Assembly (NCBI GenBank): GCA_948567375.1
Contig: OX419756.1
Coordinates: forward strand, 14,637,001 to 14,701,000
DNA from: Lunularia cruciata
Lineage: Eukaryota > Streptophyta > Marchantiopsida > Lunulariales > Lunulariaceae
DNA length: 64,000 bases
Direction of reading: 5' to 3'
Positions 47,196-59,060 of the stretch are shown here, piece after piece. The notes under the pieces are model-generated. The model was not told where the DNA came from. It saw only the letters and a list, made by a program, of their open reading frames with translations, and ran no database searches. Every line of letters begins with the position of its first letter. Position 1 is the stretch's first letter. A program made the position numbers and the translations under genes.

Positions 47196-47860
47196 AAGAT
47201 AGTAACAAGAGAGCAAAAGGATATTGAGTTCAAGAGATATGGTATATGAGAGAGTTCTTTGTTACTATGGAACTAGACTGAACCCTAAACCCTATGGAAC
47301 CCAAAAGGAAGTACATGAGTTGAGTACTCAGGTAGATACTCTTAGGGTAACATATAAGGATGCTTGCCATGAGGCTAAAGAGTGGTTAGAGGCAGATATG
47401 TTATAGTATCCTTGGAGCTTTCTCCCAAAGGAAGTAGGGACTCAAACAAATCATGGTGATGACTCCTCTGCTGTGGTAGGGGCTCAAAGAGAGGTTAGTT
47501 TAGTTGATATGGGGACTCAAAACCTTGAGCAAGGCTTTTTTACACATATGTGAACTTAGACCCTTATTCCACTTAGAGATCTTGCCATAGAGAGTTCCGC
47601 CTACAACATCACCACAAATTTCAAGTACTTCATTTGTAATGCATCATGCTAGAGAGACTACTACTCCATCAGATGGGAGAGAACCATCTTTGCAATCTAA
47701 TCAATTTAATCAAACTTGGTTGACTCTTGTAGATGGCCCAAGAACATCATCTTTGCAATCTACTCAATTTAATCAAACTTGGTTGACTCTTGTAGATAGC
47801 CCAAGAGAAGAGCCTTATTTGCATTTTGGAGAAGATATTGTATCTTGAAGATCTCACACC
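47196..47860 (+). other. Continuation of the interrupted coiled-coil-like sequence
   Basis: A frame at 47,224-47,403 (EVHELSTQVDTLRVTYKDA) has heptad character. A 51-bp direct repeat lies near 47,690-47,800 (caatctaatcaatttaatca, then ttggttgactcttgtagat). No family is recognised. Confidence 0.4.
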
Positions 47861-47979
47861 AAGGATGATATTACACCCCTCCAATTTTTTAGGGTACTTA
47901 CCATGAGTGATTGTGGCCTAAGGAAGAGAAGCTATCTTTGAGTGATGAAGTACAAAGATCCACTCATTTGTGAGAGAAG

Positions 47980-48798
47980 ATGAATTTATCTAGATTATTC
48001 ATTCCTTGTATCATTTTCCATATATATTTGTGGAGGAAGATTCTAGTGTTAGATTTGAGTTGTATAGTACTTGTGAGCGATTTTAGTAGATCTCATTTCT
48101 TGGAGTGGTGTTTTGAGACCATGAAGAAGGGATGGTGCTATTTTAAAACAAGTAGTACTTCATGGTATAGTCCACAGCTTGGCATTAATGAGTTTATGGA
48201 GTATTGTATCACTCTCTTTGAGGTGATCATATAGACTAGTGGTCCAAAGTGTGATGTGGAGACCTTATTGCATTCTATGTGGAAGGTTGGTCACCTATTG
48301 GTAGGAAGTTCACATTGGTTCACATTTGATGGTATGCCTCTTTGAGATGGATGATATTTTGATTAGTTTAGAAGTTTTATGTTTAGATCATATAGTAGTT
48401 ACCTCATTAGGTTTATCTATCCAAGATATGTTATTTGTGGATGGAAAGTGTCTTCCTTATTGCAAGAGCCATCCTCTTGGAGCTATACATCCTCCACTAT
48501 TTCCACCAAGGGGTACACTTAGTACTTCATACACTTCATTATTCCAATCTTTCCTTGTATCATCTTTAGATAGATTTAGGGCTTCTCCGGCTCCAACCAT
48601 TAGATTCCTAGAGGAGGAGTGGACCATTAGTAAATTGAGGGTTTATAGTTCTAACTCTTATGAGCTTTTAGGTTGAGCATTTAGTGAGCCTCTAATGCAT
48701 GCTTGGGAGAAGAGGTGGATGTGTTGCTATATTCCTTTTTTTATTAGACCTACTTTATATTGGAGGTTACATGATACCATGGAAAGTTATGCTCAATA
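47980..48798 (+). pseudogene. Unrecognised protein family, copy 2
   Basis: Frames 47980-48231 and 48326-48673, plus a continuation to about 48,798 (EPLMHAWEKRWMCCYIPFF, RPTLYWRLHDTMESYAQ). The match to 29.7-30.38 kb covers DMLFVDGKCLPYCKSHPLG, AIHPP, LDRFRASP and the C-terminal Arg-rich helix. Two or three stops separate the pieces. Unknown function. Confidence 0.5.
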
Positions 48799-49486
48799 GA
48801 CCTTAGGCCTAGCCTTTAGTGCCTTTATACATTATATACACTTTTCCTCTTGTTATATTGTATAGAATTTTATATATTACTTTTCAAACTTGTAATATTG
48901 ATTTATAGTTTTGATGGACACTATTGATGTGAACTTATGTATAGCTTTATATTTTTCTAATCAACTCTATGATGGAGAGTGTAGAGAATTGTGTAGTCTA
49001 GAGTATAATATCATGGACATAGATGAAATATGGGCCACATGAACCACATAGTCTATGCAAACTTGTGCATAGTTTGTGCAGGTTGAACCTATCAATGCAA
49101 ACCAAGTTTTTGGATAGTGGCCCAAAAGGGGAGGGGTTGGTTTTGGTTTAGTGGCGCAAAAGAAATTTGGTTGCTTTGTATTATAAATTATAAGATTTCA
49201 ACATTTATCAAACATGAGCGTTAGATGAGGGTTTCCTTTGGTAGCTTGTAGCTTTGGTAAATTTTCAGTTCTCATATTCTTCTTTAGTTCTCCTACCATA
49301 ATCAAATATGTTATGAAATTCTTGACTCTCTCCTTCTCTTTGATTTTCCTCTACTCTTGTCACTCTCGGTACTCTATTTCCTCTTGAGTGATTCCCTTTT
49401 GCTCACAAAGTATGGGAGTGTTGCTCAACTTTTTCTCTTGCCAAGCAGGGATTGTCATTCTTTTCTAGAACTCCCTTGTCCAGAAC
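48799..49486. other. No feature recognised
   Basis: AT-rich tail following the unknown gene copy, up to the solo LTR. Confidence 0.35.
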
Positions 49487-50179
49487 TGTAACGCCCATTT
49501 GTGCATGTGTGTGGTATTGTGATATTTAGCTTGGTATTACAAGTACTTAAGAGATATTATTTATATAGAGATAAAAGATGGTTCTATATTAGTCATGGTT
49601 AACTAAAGTTAGTCATAGCTAAGATAGAGGGGACCTTACTTTAGAGGAAGAAGAAAAGATGAGCACCACTATTTTGGATTTTAGTGTGTTGACTTGGTAT
49701 TATTCCTAGGTGTTTGGCTTTGAGGAAAGAGTTGAGAACTCTTGGGCCCGCAAGCCATTTTGTTTTGGATTCTTCTTTAGTCCAAGGATAGCCCATGTGA
49801 AGGAATCCTTGACTTAGTGGTTGGGTCAAGATAAGACCACATGCTTAGAGGAATATGCCTATGTGAATGGTTATTCCTTTCTATTTTTTTGACTTGACTT
49901 GACTTTTAGTCTAGTAACTTGAGTTACTACAGTAATTAGTAACTTTGGTACGTAACTATTTCACAAGTATATAAACAAGGGGTGAGGAGGTACTCATCAT
50001 CCTTTCATTTGCAACTATCTCTCTCTCATTGAGTTATCTAGTGAGCAATGTCTTGAGTCTTGGAGTGTTAGCCTTGGAGGAGAATGATGGAGTTGGGGTT
50101 CCTTGCCTTCTTAGTCCATGGTGTGCTACCATAATAGCCATCAAAGGTTCATCTTGAGTGAGAGACAGGCCGGCCCACA
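49487..50179 (+). mobile_element. Solo LTR, family B
   Basis: 693 bp, tgtaacgcc to ggcccaca, with gaac duplicated on both sides (49,483-49,486 and 50,180-50,183). It contains the inverted motif agtaacttgagttact near 49,914 and a TATA-like tatataaac near 49,971. No internal coding region of this family is in the window. Confidence 0.92.
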
Positions 50180-51235
50180 GAACTCCCTCATCCAAAACTC
50201 CCAATTATCCACCTTCATAATTTCCAAATGTATAAATGCAATCCAAGTGCACTTGGATGCTTGGGATGCTAACAAGAATTGCTTCTTTGAGAAGAAGCAA
50301 TTCTTGTCATTTTTCTCCTATTTTGTTGATTTCCTCCTATTTTGTCATTGGACTCCCTTGGTGTGACAATAGGGCATGTTCCATCCATAAACTGAACTTC
50401 TTCCTTGATACAACCAATACTAACAAATGTAGGAGGAGACATATTGGAGATATATTAAATCCATTCTTTCAAAAAATGGACAATGATGATGGAGTTTATA
50501 TTCATTTGTTCTATATCCTTGCTTTTTAAGTCCTTATTTGTGTGACCCTCCCCAATGCAATTAATTTTCCATTCTTGAGTATCTTTGTATGATTATCTAT
50601 CTTGAATAGCTTTTGTAAAGCCTATCACCATTCATAGAGGGTGGAGATCCTTGCCCATGCTGAGCCAAGTGAGTAACCATGTAGCTGAATGCATTTTGGG
50701 ATTGGTTTTTACTATTTCCTCCATGGATCTGACTAAACTGCTCAAAATCTTCAAAATAATCAAGTATTTGCAAGTAATGGTGATAATCCATCTTAAATTG
50801 GTCATCTTCACCCTTTTTTCTCTTGCCCAAGCTGCTACGTGGCGTGTGGACTGTAACCACGGATGCATCCTTGCCATGTGCTTGCCCAGAAACACCCTTG
50901 TGTTTGAACACATAAGTGGGACAAAAGCAACCGTCTTCTCAATTAATTCTTGGATTCAAACAAGGAAATGAGGGATGGGAGCAAATTCAGATCGGCAAGC
51001 AAGCAGAGGTGGACAAAGGAATAGGAGATCCATACATGTTTCCAAGGTATAAGAAGAAAATCAAGATTTTGATTTTAATTTGCCCATGCGACCTCTATTA
51101 CTATATTATGTTGGGATTGTTGGGTGATATGCGGCATGTTTACTTACCAATTCTAACACCTTCAAAGAATAACAAAATGTTCCAACTCACTAGGTACCAT
51201 TTGGAACCATTCTTGACATGTCAATCCCTTTGAAC
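50180..51235 (-). pseudogene. Decayed minus-strand coding region, unrecognised
   Basis: The longest minus-strand frame (50,911-50,597) has a Lys/Arg-rich segment (LGKRKKGEDDQFKMDY) followed by an aromatic helix (YLQILDYFEDFEQF). Flanking minus-strand pieces continue with stops. A perfect 15-bp-arm hairpin (aagaattgcttcttt-like) sits at about 50,274-50,308. It could be another transposon accessory ORF; no domain is recognised. Confidence 0.3.
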
Positions 51236-51703
51236 CTGCATTGTGCCTAAGGTGCACAATGAGATGTGAGCTCGAAGAGACTAGATTATTTTTTCAAATT
51301 TTTCTAAAGACCCATATGCTTTTCAAACTAGATATAACAAGTGTTATACTATTACAATCCCTCTCTCACTTACATCTAGCTTAATACAGATGGTTAAGGT
51401 AAGATTGGTGGTTAGAATTAACTCCAAATTGCATCGATAAGTCCCGCATAATCAAATAATTTAAGTCCCACATCTTCAATAATAAACTAGCCATAAAATG
51501 TAAAACCGAAACACTTCCCTCAACCCATCAAAGTACTTTTTGGTACTTTTTCCCATATAATCTATACAAGATCATTCATGGTTGAGACCACTAACTTTTT
51601 TATGACAACTTGCATAATATTTTACGGAGTTTGAATCTCTTCTACCCGTATAATTTCAGAAATTTGGAAATTTGGAAAAATTAAAAACCCCCTAGTGTTA
51701 TTC
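51236..51703. other. No feature recognised
   Basis: AT-rich and non-coding. Confidence 0.35.
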
Positions 51704-52003
51704 GTAAACAGTCATCTTCATAAGGTAAACACAATACCGAGGTAGCAAGATAGCATAATGAAATATGCGAGTGGTGAAAAGAGTAGAAACTGAGAGGTGA
51801 AAAAAATTAACAAGAGGCGACCGCGTAGGAAAAAAGAAGGATGGGAAGACCCCATCAAAGGTGCAAAGAGGGGAAATATGGACGACAGCATGAAATAGCA
51901 TCATTGGAAAGCTCGAGAATGACAAAGACAAAGGTCAGGTGCGAGAGAATGCAAGTAGTGTTAATAGTAACAGTCATATTCATAGGATAAACGCAATACA
52001 GAC
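51704..52003. repeat. Dispersed repeat X, copy 2, with an inserted LINE tail
   Basis: It aligns with 35,195-35,290 except for about 60-65 bp holding a reverse LINE tail tip (51,812-51,860: aggcgaccgcgtagg, gaagaccccatcaa). The unit is bracketed by a direct repeat (aacagtcat.ttcata..taaac at about 51,708 and 51,967). aggtgaaaa to the left and aggtgcaaa to the right of the tail may be its target duplication. Confidence 0.8.
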
Positions 52004-53298
52004 AAAGAAATACGTAGTGGTTAGGGGAGGGAGGGCTCTCTGACTAACTACTTGTGTAGGTTAGAGGTTACAAACTCTATAGGTGGGACCTATAGACCTT
52101 GTTATGATCGGGAATAGAAAAAATTACGGAATTTTAATAGAAAGGTTCTAAGAGGAGTTACAAGTTACAAAAATTTATTATACCTTAACATCAAGTCCTT
52201 AAAAAATCTATGTCTTGAGTATTAAATTTTAATCTAGATTCAATCTAAATGTGGAATTTTAAGAAAAGAGATAAAGAAGGAGAATAAAAATATTATTCAA
52301 TTTGATGTGACTCAGGAATTTTGAACCAAACTATGTTCGAATTTTGTAAATTTGAAACACATAGATATTAGAAAAATGTGAGTATAACTATGAGTATAAC
52401 TAGTTACTATTTTGAAAAGATTGATTTATATTTTGAATATAAATATTTTGAAAGTTTTACTATGCGTTTATATACATTTCTAAATGAATAATGAAAAAGC
52501 ATAATTTTCAGGTTATTATTTTTGGCTGGGATAATGGAGATAAGTGGAAACCCCCTCACGGTCCAAAGAATGCTGACCCGTGATCGGAGGTCGCATGGGT
52601 GGTCTATGAAGTTCAGCGCCAAGAGCAACGGAAGAACCACTAAATATAGCTCCCGGAAAGCCGAAGCGAAGTTCCAGACGCAATTAAGATTGCCGGACGA
52701 GTCTGCCTCCGTCCTTCGGTGAACAGTGGATTTCTCTCTCTTTCGCTCTGCCCACGCATTTAGAGCACTCCTTTTCACTTCAACAACATCTCGCTTTTCC
52801 CAGATTCTTTATGGGACTACTGTACTTGATGCACCGAGCTTGCACCTGATGTGAAATGACAGTAGTACCGCGTATTGATTTTGCTTGGTGAGTGAAGTCA
52901 CTATAGCCTTCAGTTCACTTTCTCTCTCATGCTGCGGGCCAGCTCCTGGAAGGTGACCCCTGAGTACCTTATTCACTTCTGTCCGTGGTCAAGGAGTTCT
53001 CGTTTTCAGGTCTAAAAAAAATGGGAGAAGTTTGAAAGCGCTGTTGGTCCCGCCCACATGGTGATGTTTAGCAGGAGCCGGTGCGGGCTCAGTGTCTCAT
53101 CAAATCACTTGCACATTGTTAGTTAGATATGCTGGCCACTGACTGGTGTAGTAGTCGTACGAGGGCCGTCGTCTTGCGCTGATGACGCTAACCCGAAGGA
53201 GTCGACGAAGCCGTGGAAGCAGAGCAAGGAACGGTGATTAAACCACTCTTCTTGCCGGTAGAAGATCTGTTGTAAGCGCGTCCAGTTTGAATCTCGTC
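52004..53298. other. Upstream region of the receptor kinase
   Basis: AT-rich to 52,500, then clearly more GC-rich to the gene start, as expected for a promoter or 5' UTR of an active plant gene. Short frames on both strands at 52.4-52.78 kb have no recognisable product. I see no certain TATA box. Confidence 0.45.
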
Positions 53299-55491
53299 AT
53301 GACTCACAAATATTGGTGTGGGTGGTTTGGTTTGGCATCTTTGGTTGCTGTTATCCTCTCCACTGTGTCTGCATCATCGACACCAGAGGGGAAAAATGAC
53401 ATGGAACTCGTACCTATTTGGGGATTGAACAGCTGGCGGAAGTTGCATCATGATCCGGGAGCTTCAGTACTAGGCAACATCGAAAGCTCTTCTGGAACGG
53501 AGGAAGTAACAGGTGATCTCCCTCATTTTGGAAGAGGGAGAGAATTGGCGGGGGAAACAGGTTCATGTCCGATGAGCTTCGATGGATTGTCAAAACTCCG
53601 GTTTGCTATAACCGATACATGCTCCAAAAGTCCCCCAATACCAACCAACAACACATGGCCTCCGGTTGGCCGGGACCATTGTTGCAATGTTGCTCTCACA
53701 GCGTTTGCCATTGTGGCTGCTGGATGGTCAGAGAGCTCAGACTTCTTCAGGGTGAAGAACGAGGCAACATTGCGGACATGCGTGAGTGACATGGTATCGA
53801 TCATCAAGGATTATCGAAATGGTCTTGATGTGGGGATCTGCTTTTCGGAGTCGTTTTTTCGTTACAGCAACCGAAATCCTAGCTTGTGTGGACCCAAGAC
53901 GTTTGAGGAGTACGAGAGTGTGGTGGGACTAGCCACGTTATCATCACTACGAAAAGTATGCGAAGGCAATTTGCTGGATTCACAAGTCTGCAGTGTATGC
54001 TCGGGTCAAGCCCAGACCGTGTTTGTTAAAATTGCAGGCTCTGCGATAGCAAACAATGTGACTTTACCGACGCCGGATGCAGACGTATCTGATCTTGATT
54101 CAGCTAAAACGTATGACTGTATTTATCTTACCGTCACATACATAGCAACAGTCTTGCAACCTGCGGGACCTTACGACGCCGGTTCTCAGAAGTGTCTTTA
54201 TGTCATGCCCTTAGCTCCACCGACTTCCGATTCTCATCATCTGGGACTCGCGCTCGGTGTGACCGCGGCCGTCCTGGTGGTGTTCCTCGGCGCTTTGTGC
54301 ATGAGTTTGATATGGTGGAGGAAGAGAAGAGGTCTCTCAGGAGGTTGGATGCGTGCTTCAACCAACAGTCGAAAATCATACTCAGGGCTTTTGCCTGGAC
54401 AGCGAGGGGGAGTTGTGCTGTTCAACTATGAGGATATACAAACTGCCACAGACAATTTTTCACCAAAGAATCACATCGGGAGTGGAGGATTCGGAAGTGT
54501 GTACAAGGGTGTGATGGCTGACGGCACTATCTTAGCCGTGAAGAGGTTAAAGAACTGCAGCAGTGAAGGAGAAGCGGAGTTTGTAAACGAAGTCGAGGTG
54601 ATTAACAGAGTTAGACATCGTAATCTTGTGAGACTCCGAGGTTGTTGTGTCGTCGCTGGCACTCTTGACGAAGGTCACCAGCGACTTCTGATCTATGACT
54701 TTTTACCGGGCGGGAGTTTGCATGATCATCTCTTCGCAAGCGCTGTTTTGGGAAAGAAGACAGGTGGTCTCACTTGGGCGGAACGCAGCCGCATTGCCGT
54801 AGACATCGCTCGTGGATTGGCGTATTTGCACAATGACACCCAGCCACCTATCTTTCATCGGGACATCAAAGCCAGCAATGTGCTACTTGACAAGGATCTA
54901 AATGCCTGTCTGGCTGATTTCGGTCTCGCGAGATTGACGTTGGAAGGTCAGTCTCATATGACAGCGAGCACTGTGGCAGGAACACATGGGTACATGGCTC
55001 CTGAGTATGCGATGTATGGAAAACTCACTGGTAAAAGTGATGTCTACAGTTTTGGAGTAGTCCTACTTGAGATTATGAGCGGAAGAAAGGCTCTCGACTC
55101 AAGCCAAATCGCTACGCCGCGGTTCCTTATCAGCGATTGGTGCTGGACAGTGCTTGAGAGTGAGGGAAGCGTAACCGGTGTAATCGATCAAAGGATGAGA
55201 GAAAATGCGAATTCACAATTGCTCTCTATGCAGGAGCGCTTTGTGATTACAGGCATGCTTTGCTCCCACTCACACGATGCCATGAGGCCGACGATGGCCG
55301 ATGCCCTGAAATACTTGGAGGGTGATCTTCCAGTCCCTAAGCTACCGTCAACACCAGCGCCCCTTTACGCCGAAACAAGCACTTTCAAGAAGTACATGGG
55401 GGATTCTACTACTGGAAGCAGTGCTGCAACTACAACAACGGGAGGTAGCTACTCCGCGATATTGTCAATAAATGTAGCTGAACCACGATAA
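53299..55491 (+). CDS. SPARK-domain receptor-like serine/threonine kinase (At1g11050/RKF3-like)
   Basis: An intact, apparently intronless 730-residue receptor kinase of the plasma membrane. The first ATG is 53,299 (context cgtcatgac); a TTG four codons earlier is not needed. Residues 1-24 form a signal peptide. About 90-300 is a Cys-rich extracellular region starting CPMSFDGL, with a CC pair and a CSVCSG motif, fitting the SPARK domain. 315-340 is the membrane segment, followed by a basic stop (WWRKRR). The kinase is about 391-676: glycine loop GSGGFGSVYKG, ATP Lys 415, helix C Glu 431, HRD with catalytic Asp 522, KASN, DFG at 540, APE at 567. All are intact, so it should be an active RD kinase. 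The C-terminus is Ser/Thr-rich. The ligand is unknown. It stands alone among repeats and is the only gene here without lesions. Confidence 0.96.
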   Translation: MTHKYWCGWFGLASLVAVILSTVSASSTPEGKNDMELVPIWGLNSWRKLHHDPGASVLGNIESSSGTEEVTGDLPHFGRGRELAGETGSCPMSFDGLSKLRFAITDTCSKSPPIPTNNTWPPVGRDHCCNVALTAFAIVAAGWSESSDFFRVKNEATLRTCVSDMVSIIKDYRNGLDVGICFSESFFRYSNRNPSLCGPKTFEEYESVVGLATLSSLRKVCEGNLLDSQVCSVCSGQAQTVFVKIAGSAIANNVTLPTPDADVSDLDSAKTYDCIYLTVTYIATVLQPAGPYDAGSQKCLYVMPLAPPTSDSHHLGLALGVTAAVLVVFLGALCMSLIWWRKRRGLSGGWMRASTNSRKSYSGLLPGQRGGVVLFNYEDIQTATDNFSPKNHIGSGGFGSVYKGVMADGTILAVKRLKNCSSEGEAEFVNEVEVINRVRHRNLVRLRGCCVVAGTLDEGHQRLLIYDFLPGGSLHDHLFASAVLGKKTGGLTWAERSRIAVDIARGLAYLHNDTQPPIFHRDIKASNVLLDKDLNACLADFGLARLTLEGQSHMTASTVAGTHGYMAPEYAMYGKLTGKSDVYSFGVVLLEIMSGRKALDSSQIATPRFLISDWCWTVLESEGSVTGVIDQRMRENANSQLLSMQERFVITGMLCSHSHDAMRPTMADALKYLEGDLPVPKLPSTPAPLYAETSTFKKYMGDSTTGSSAATTTTGGSYSAILSINVAEPR

Positions 55492-57029
55492 CCTTTTGGT
55501 GTATTATGTAGTACTTGACATGGCTTGTCCGGTTGGATAGTCAGTAAATCTTTCCATCTTACCCTAGATGAAGGACCCTGTACATTAAGCTACTTTATTT
55601 TGTAGATCACAGTTGAAGATTAGAATAGAAATGCAATATAGAATAGAAATGCAATAGAATGCATGCATGTACATTAAAACATTGTTTCGAAGGATTATCT
55701 TCTCAAAGGAGAAGTACAGACCGTTTACGGATCCATTTCGAGACCAATCACGAACTGATGAAGATTTCGTCACTTTGCGGCTATGCTGTACCGGAGTGTT
55801 GGCGTTGCTTTGGATGTTTTATGAGCTTCACATGCAAGTGTGACGTTTGCCACTCTACCTATGATATGGGCACAGTGCAGGAAATCCTTTGAGTAACGTG
55901 CAGAGGGCCCTCGTGATGCAGTATTCATTGTAAATCTGATCATCAATAGGATTTACCGATTTTATATTCTGTGGACTCAGAGATCACAATCTGCTCCGAT
56001 TGTCGGAAGAACAATGTGCAGTCCTTCAGCAAAACTTCTATTTCCATCACCCGAATACACAAGTTTGCACCAATTCAGGACGAGAAGATCTTGGAGCACA
56101 AAAGTCGATAGGTTGTGAGATTTGACAGTTGTGTGATCAGGAGGGTTCATGCTGCGTAAAGCAAAACCAGCACCCCTAATGTACAAGGCCAGTTGACACG
56201 ATTAAATGTTAGGAAATGGGACCTTTTGTCCGAGTTTGTGGCAAAAGTAGGCTAATTGCGACCAAATTGCATCTCTAATCTTCAATTTACAAAGGAAATC
56301 AGAGTAAATTCTTGCCTCTGCGACATTTTCTGGAGGCTGCTAGATTGCGACATTTTTCCTCGCAAGTTTTCTTTGTTTGTCCGCATGTTATGCTCGAACA
56401 TGGCTTTCTCTCGGCACCGCTTAAACGTGGTGCTCTGAAGCAACGCGTGGACCTCAAGAAAGTTTTGGACACAAGTCGCCCTTGTTGATCATGACTAGGT
56501 TACTTCCTCGTAAGTGTAGTTGGGATTCACGTGTTTTTGTTCAGTATTGTTCCTCTCTGTTACGACATGTTTTATCTGTTTAACATGGCGTCCTTCGAGT
56601 GGAAAGAGAGATCACCTACAATCATATGCTATCTAGACAATCTTTGCGGTCGAAGCTTCATTTGTTTATTTTGTTAAAGATCTGTTTTGGCTCAAGTTTG
56701 AGCTCAAAGATATCTCACTTTAAAAGTTTTGTAAACCGATTTCATAATCATATTTTCATACTGTTTGGATATAAATAAAAGAGTGGGTAGTGCTTCTTTG
56801 ATCCGTTCATTGCTCTATCCTCGCCCGGGTACGCATCTAAAAGTGGTTTAAAAACGTACATGTAAGTCTCCACTCCTTAATCATATCATAATTTGATGGT
56901 TAATATAAACCCTATTATTCTGTTACAGTGTAATGGTTCAGCCCCTTTAATTTCTTATGTTTAATCCTTGTGCTTGTGCCGCTTGATGAGTGAAACCCGA
57001 GCCCAAGTAATATACCTCAAAGTAAAAAG
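55492..57029. other. 3' flank of the receptor kinase
   Basis: The 3' UTR probably lies at the left. A short direct repeat (agaatagaaatgcaata) is near 55,621 and 55,640. No other gene is recognised. Confidence 0.4.
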
Positions 57030-57232
57030 TAAAAAGGAAAAAGAAGCACTCACATAGAACACGAAGGAGGGGGAGACCCCATCGAGCCGTACAAAGGAGA
57101 GACAAATGAAGTAGAATGGGCTAGGCCCCAATAATATCTATATGGTAAATCTGCCTTGATGCAACTAAGAGATGTGTGCTCAATAATATCTATATGGTAA
57201 ATTTGCCTTAATGCAACTAAGAGATGTGAGCT
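57030..57232 (-). repeat. Solo LINE tail copy with a 52-bp end duplication
   Basis: The reverse tail (cactcacatag, ggagaccccatcgagccgta, taggccccaataa) extends to aatctgcc and ends in a block that is then duplicated: caataatatctatatggtaa at 57,129 and 57,181. Confidence 0.85.
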
Positions 57233-58649
57233 ATCAAGTAGTAAGGTCTATAAACTACACGGAGTCCCCTTATGCATCACCTAGAGCGATTGTTTTGGAA
57301 TGGACTGCAACATCCAATGCTTTCCCTAGAGTAATAGACCCCGAATGGATTGTAAACATCCAATGTTTCCTCTAGAATAGTGGACATCCAACAATCATCC
57401 AATGTTTTCTCTAGAATAATGAACATCCCTTGTCTAAAGTATACTATAATATATGAGAGTAAAAGTGATACCTTGGTGGCACCTAATATATCTCTATGGA
57501 AAACAATCAGAGAATACAAAGCACCATACGCAAAATAAAAGTGAGAAGGATAAAGAGCACAAGGCCCAAAGAAAACAATGAACCAGAAAGCTAAACAAAG
57601 AAACTTATTGTTGTGTAATATAGATGCTCCAAAGATATATAAAGTGGAGGGGAAAGTACTAGATATGATAAGAGCTCCAATTGCCGTTGCCCATCTATGA
57701 AATCTACAATGACACAAAGCTTGAGAGTAGTGTAATGTGAATGAGACTTTCTATTTAAAATATGAATTGAATATGATTGGACAGACTGCACTAGCTCTCT
57801 CTTCTACAAGAAACTTGGCACTATCTCTAGATAGTCTTGGTAATAAAGTCTTGTTGATTGAGTTTCCTATCTTTCTTTTACGTGGATCCCCTTTTTCCCT
57901 GTAACCTATATTAGTACCTGTGACCGTGTATAATTGTTTCATTTAGTCCTGAGATCCTCCTATGCGTATATCTAGTGAACATAGATGCAAACCCTAGGTG
58001 GTATAGTCTGTTTCTTATTTTCCAAATACAGTTCATTGTATTTACATCGTATTAAGATAGTCAAAAGATCAAATTTTATATTTCATTCAACAATTACGAT
58101 TATTCTTAAATGCCATTCCGTGTCTATAACAACTATGACACACAAAAGATAAAAGGCTTTAATTTTTTGAATTTCAAATGCCTATCCATGTCAAAAACTA
58201 TCTATATCCTATCTTGGATCTTCTGTACGAGTCCATTCAAGTTCAAGAACTTATCAACTCCTGCCTAAATAGTCTAGTGGTATATATTTTGGTTCTACTC
58301 TATATTAAAAAAGTTACTAGTCTTTTCATAGAAAATCTTACCCATTAGGTATAGTGCATGCTACATTGTGCAATTATTGATGTGATTTAAATACTCATCT
58401 CCTTATAAAAAATATTAGGTTCCATTGCGCTAAATGCTATAAATCTAGTGGTTTAATTATCATGTGCAAGTTCATAGTAAAGAACATTCCTAAATAATAT
58501 TCTATAATAAGGATTTTCTAACCTATGAAAGCTATACAATCTTGTAATCCAATGACATTTTTATGGTGAATGATCTTTAGAAATTTGGGTGGATTGGTGT
58601 AATAAAAGGATTGTATGTCCAAGCAATTTGCAAAGGTTCTTGTTATATG
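57233..58649. other. No gene recognised
   Basis: AT-rich. Short direct repeats of tccaatg.tttcctctagaat occur near 57,315-57,415, and minus-strand frames there follow from them. Confidence 0.35.
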
Positions 58650-58985
58650 AACAAAGTAAAATTAGACTTTTTTAAACATAATTGATGGTTGATGGAAGTA
58701 AAGAACAGATATTTATTTTTAATTCAAGCTTAGACAAGAGTCTATAAAGCCATTGAAATTTATAGTTACACCTTTGTACTATGATATCATTCTAAGATTA
58801 CATTGGCCTGAACATTATCCCACTTAATTTGATCAAGAGAAAAAACAAATTGAAGGAAATATATCAAGCAAAGTTGTTTATTAGCATCTTGTTATAACAC
58901 TTGATGCAAAAAATCAGTGCATTAGTGTAGCTACTTTTGAGTGAGCTACAAAGGAAGAAATACCAATATTTCACATTTGGATCAG
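58650..58985 (+). pseudogene. Chromovirus protease remnant (CR2-like)
   Basis: The segment near 58,770-58,830 translates to a decayed LYYDIILRLHWPEH and aligns with the protease end of CR2 at 42,785-42,845 (ctacactatgatgtcatttt). It is a fragment of an older CR2-type element into which family D LTRs inserted. Confidence 0.55.
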
Positions 58986-58993
58986 ACCCAAGT

Positions 58994-59060
58994 TGTCGTG
59001 CGTATATACATTGCTACACAACATACATCGCTGTCAACATCATACACTATAGAAGCACAA
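58994..59060 (-). repeat. 67-bp inverted end of LTR family D
   Basis: tgtcgtgcgtatatacat to agcacaa equals 2077-2143, the far end of the solo LTR. It faces the next LTR head to head. Confidence 0.88.

Noticed and set aside
52407-52778. Opposed short frames upstream of the receptor kinase
   Set aside because: No domain or matching copy. More likely promoter or 5' UTR sequence of higher GC content.
53287-53298. TTG start four codons before the receptor kinase ATG
   Set aside because: Plant genes start at ATG and the signal peptide reads normally from 53,299.
55659-55892. 77-codon frame after the receptor kinase with several Cys residues
   Set aside because: No clear start context, no repeat of the pattern, and no recognised Cys-rich peptide signature or signal peptide.
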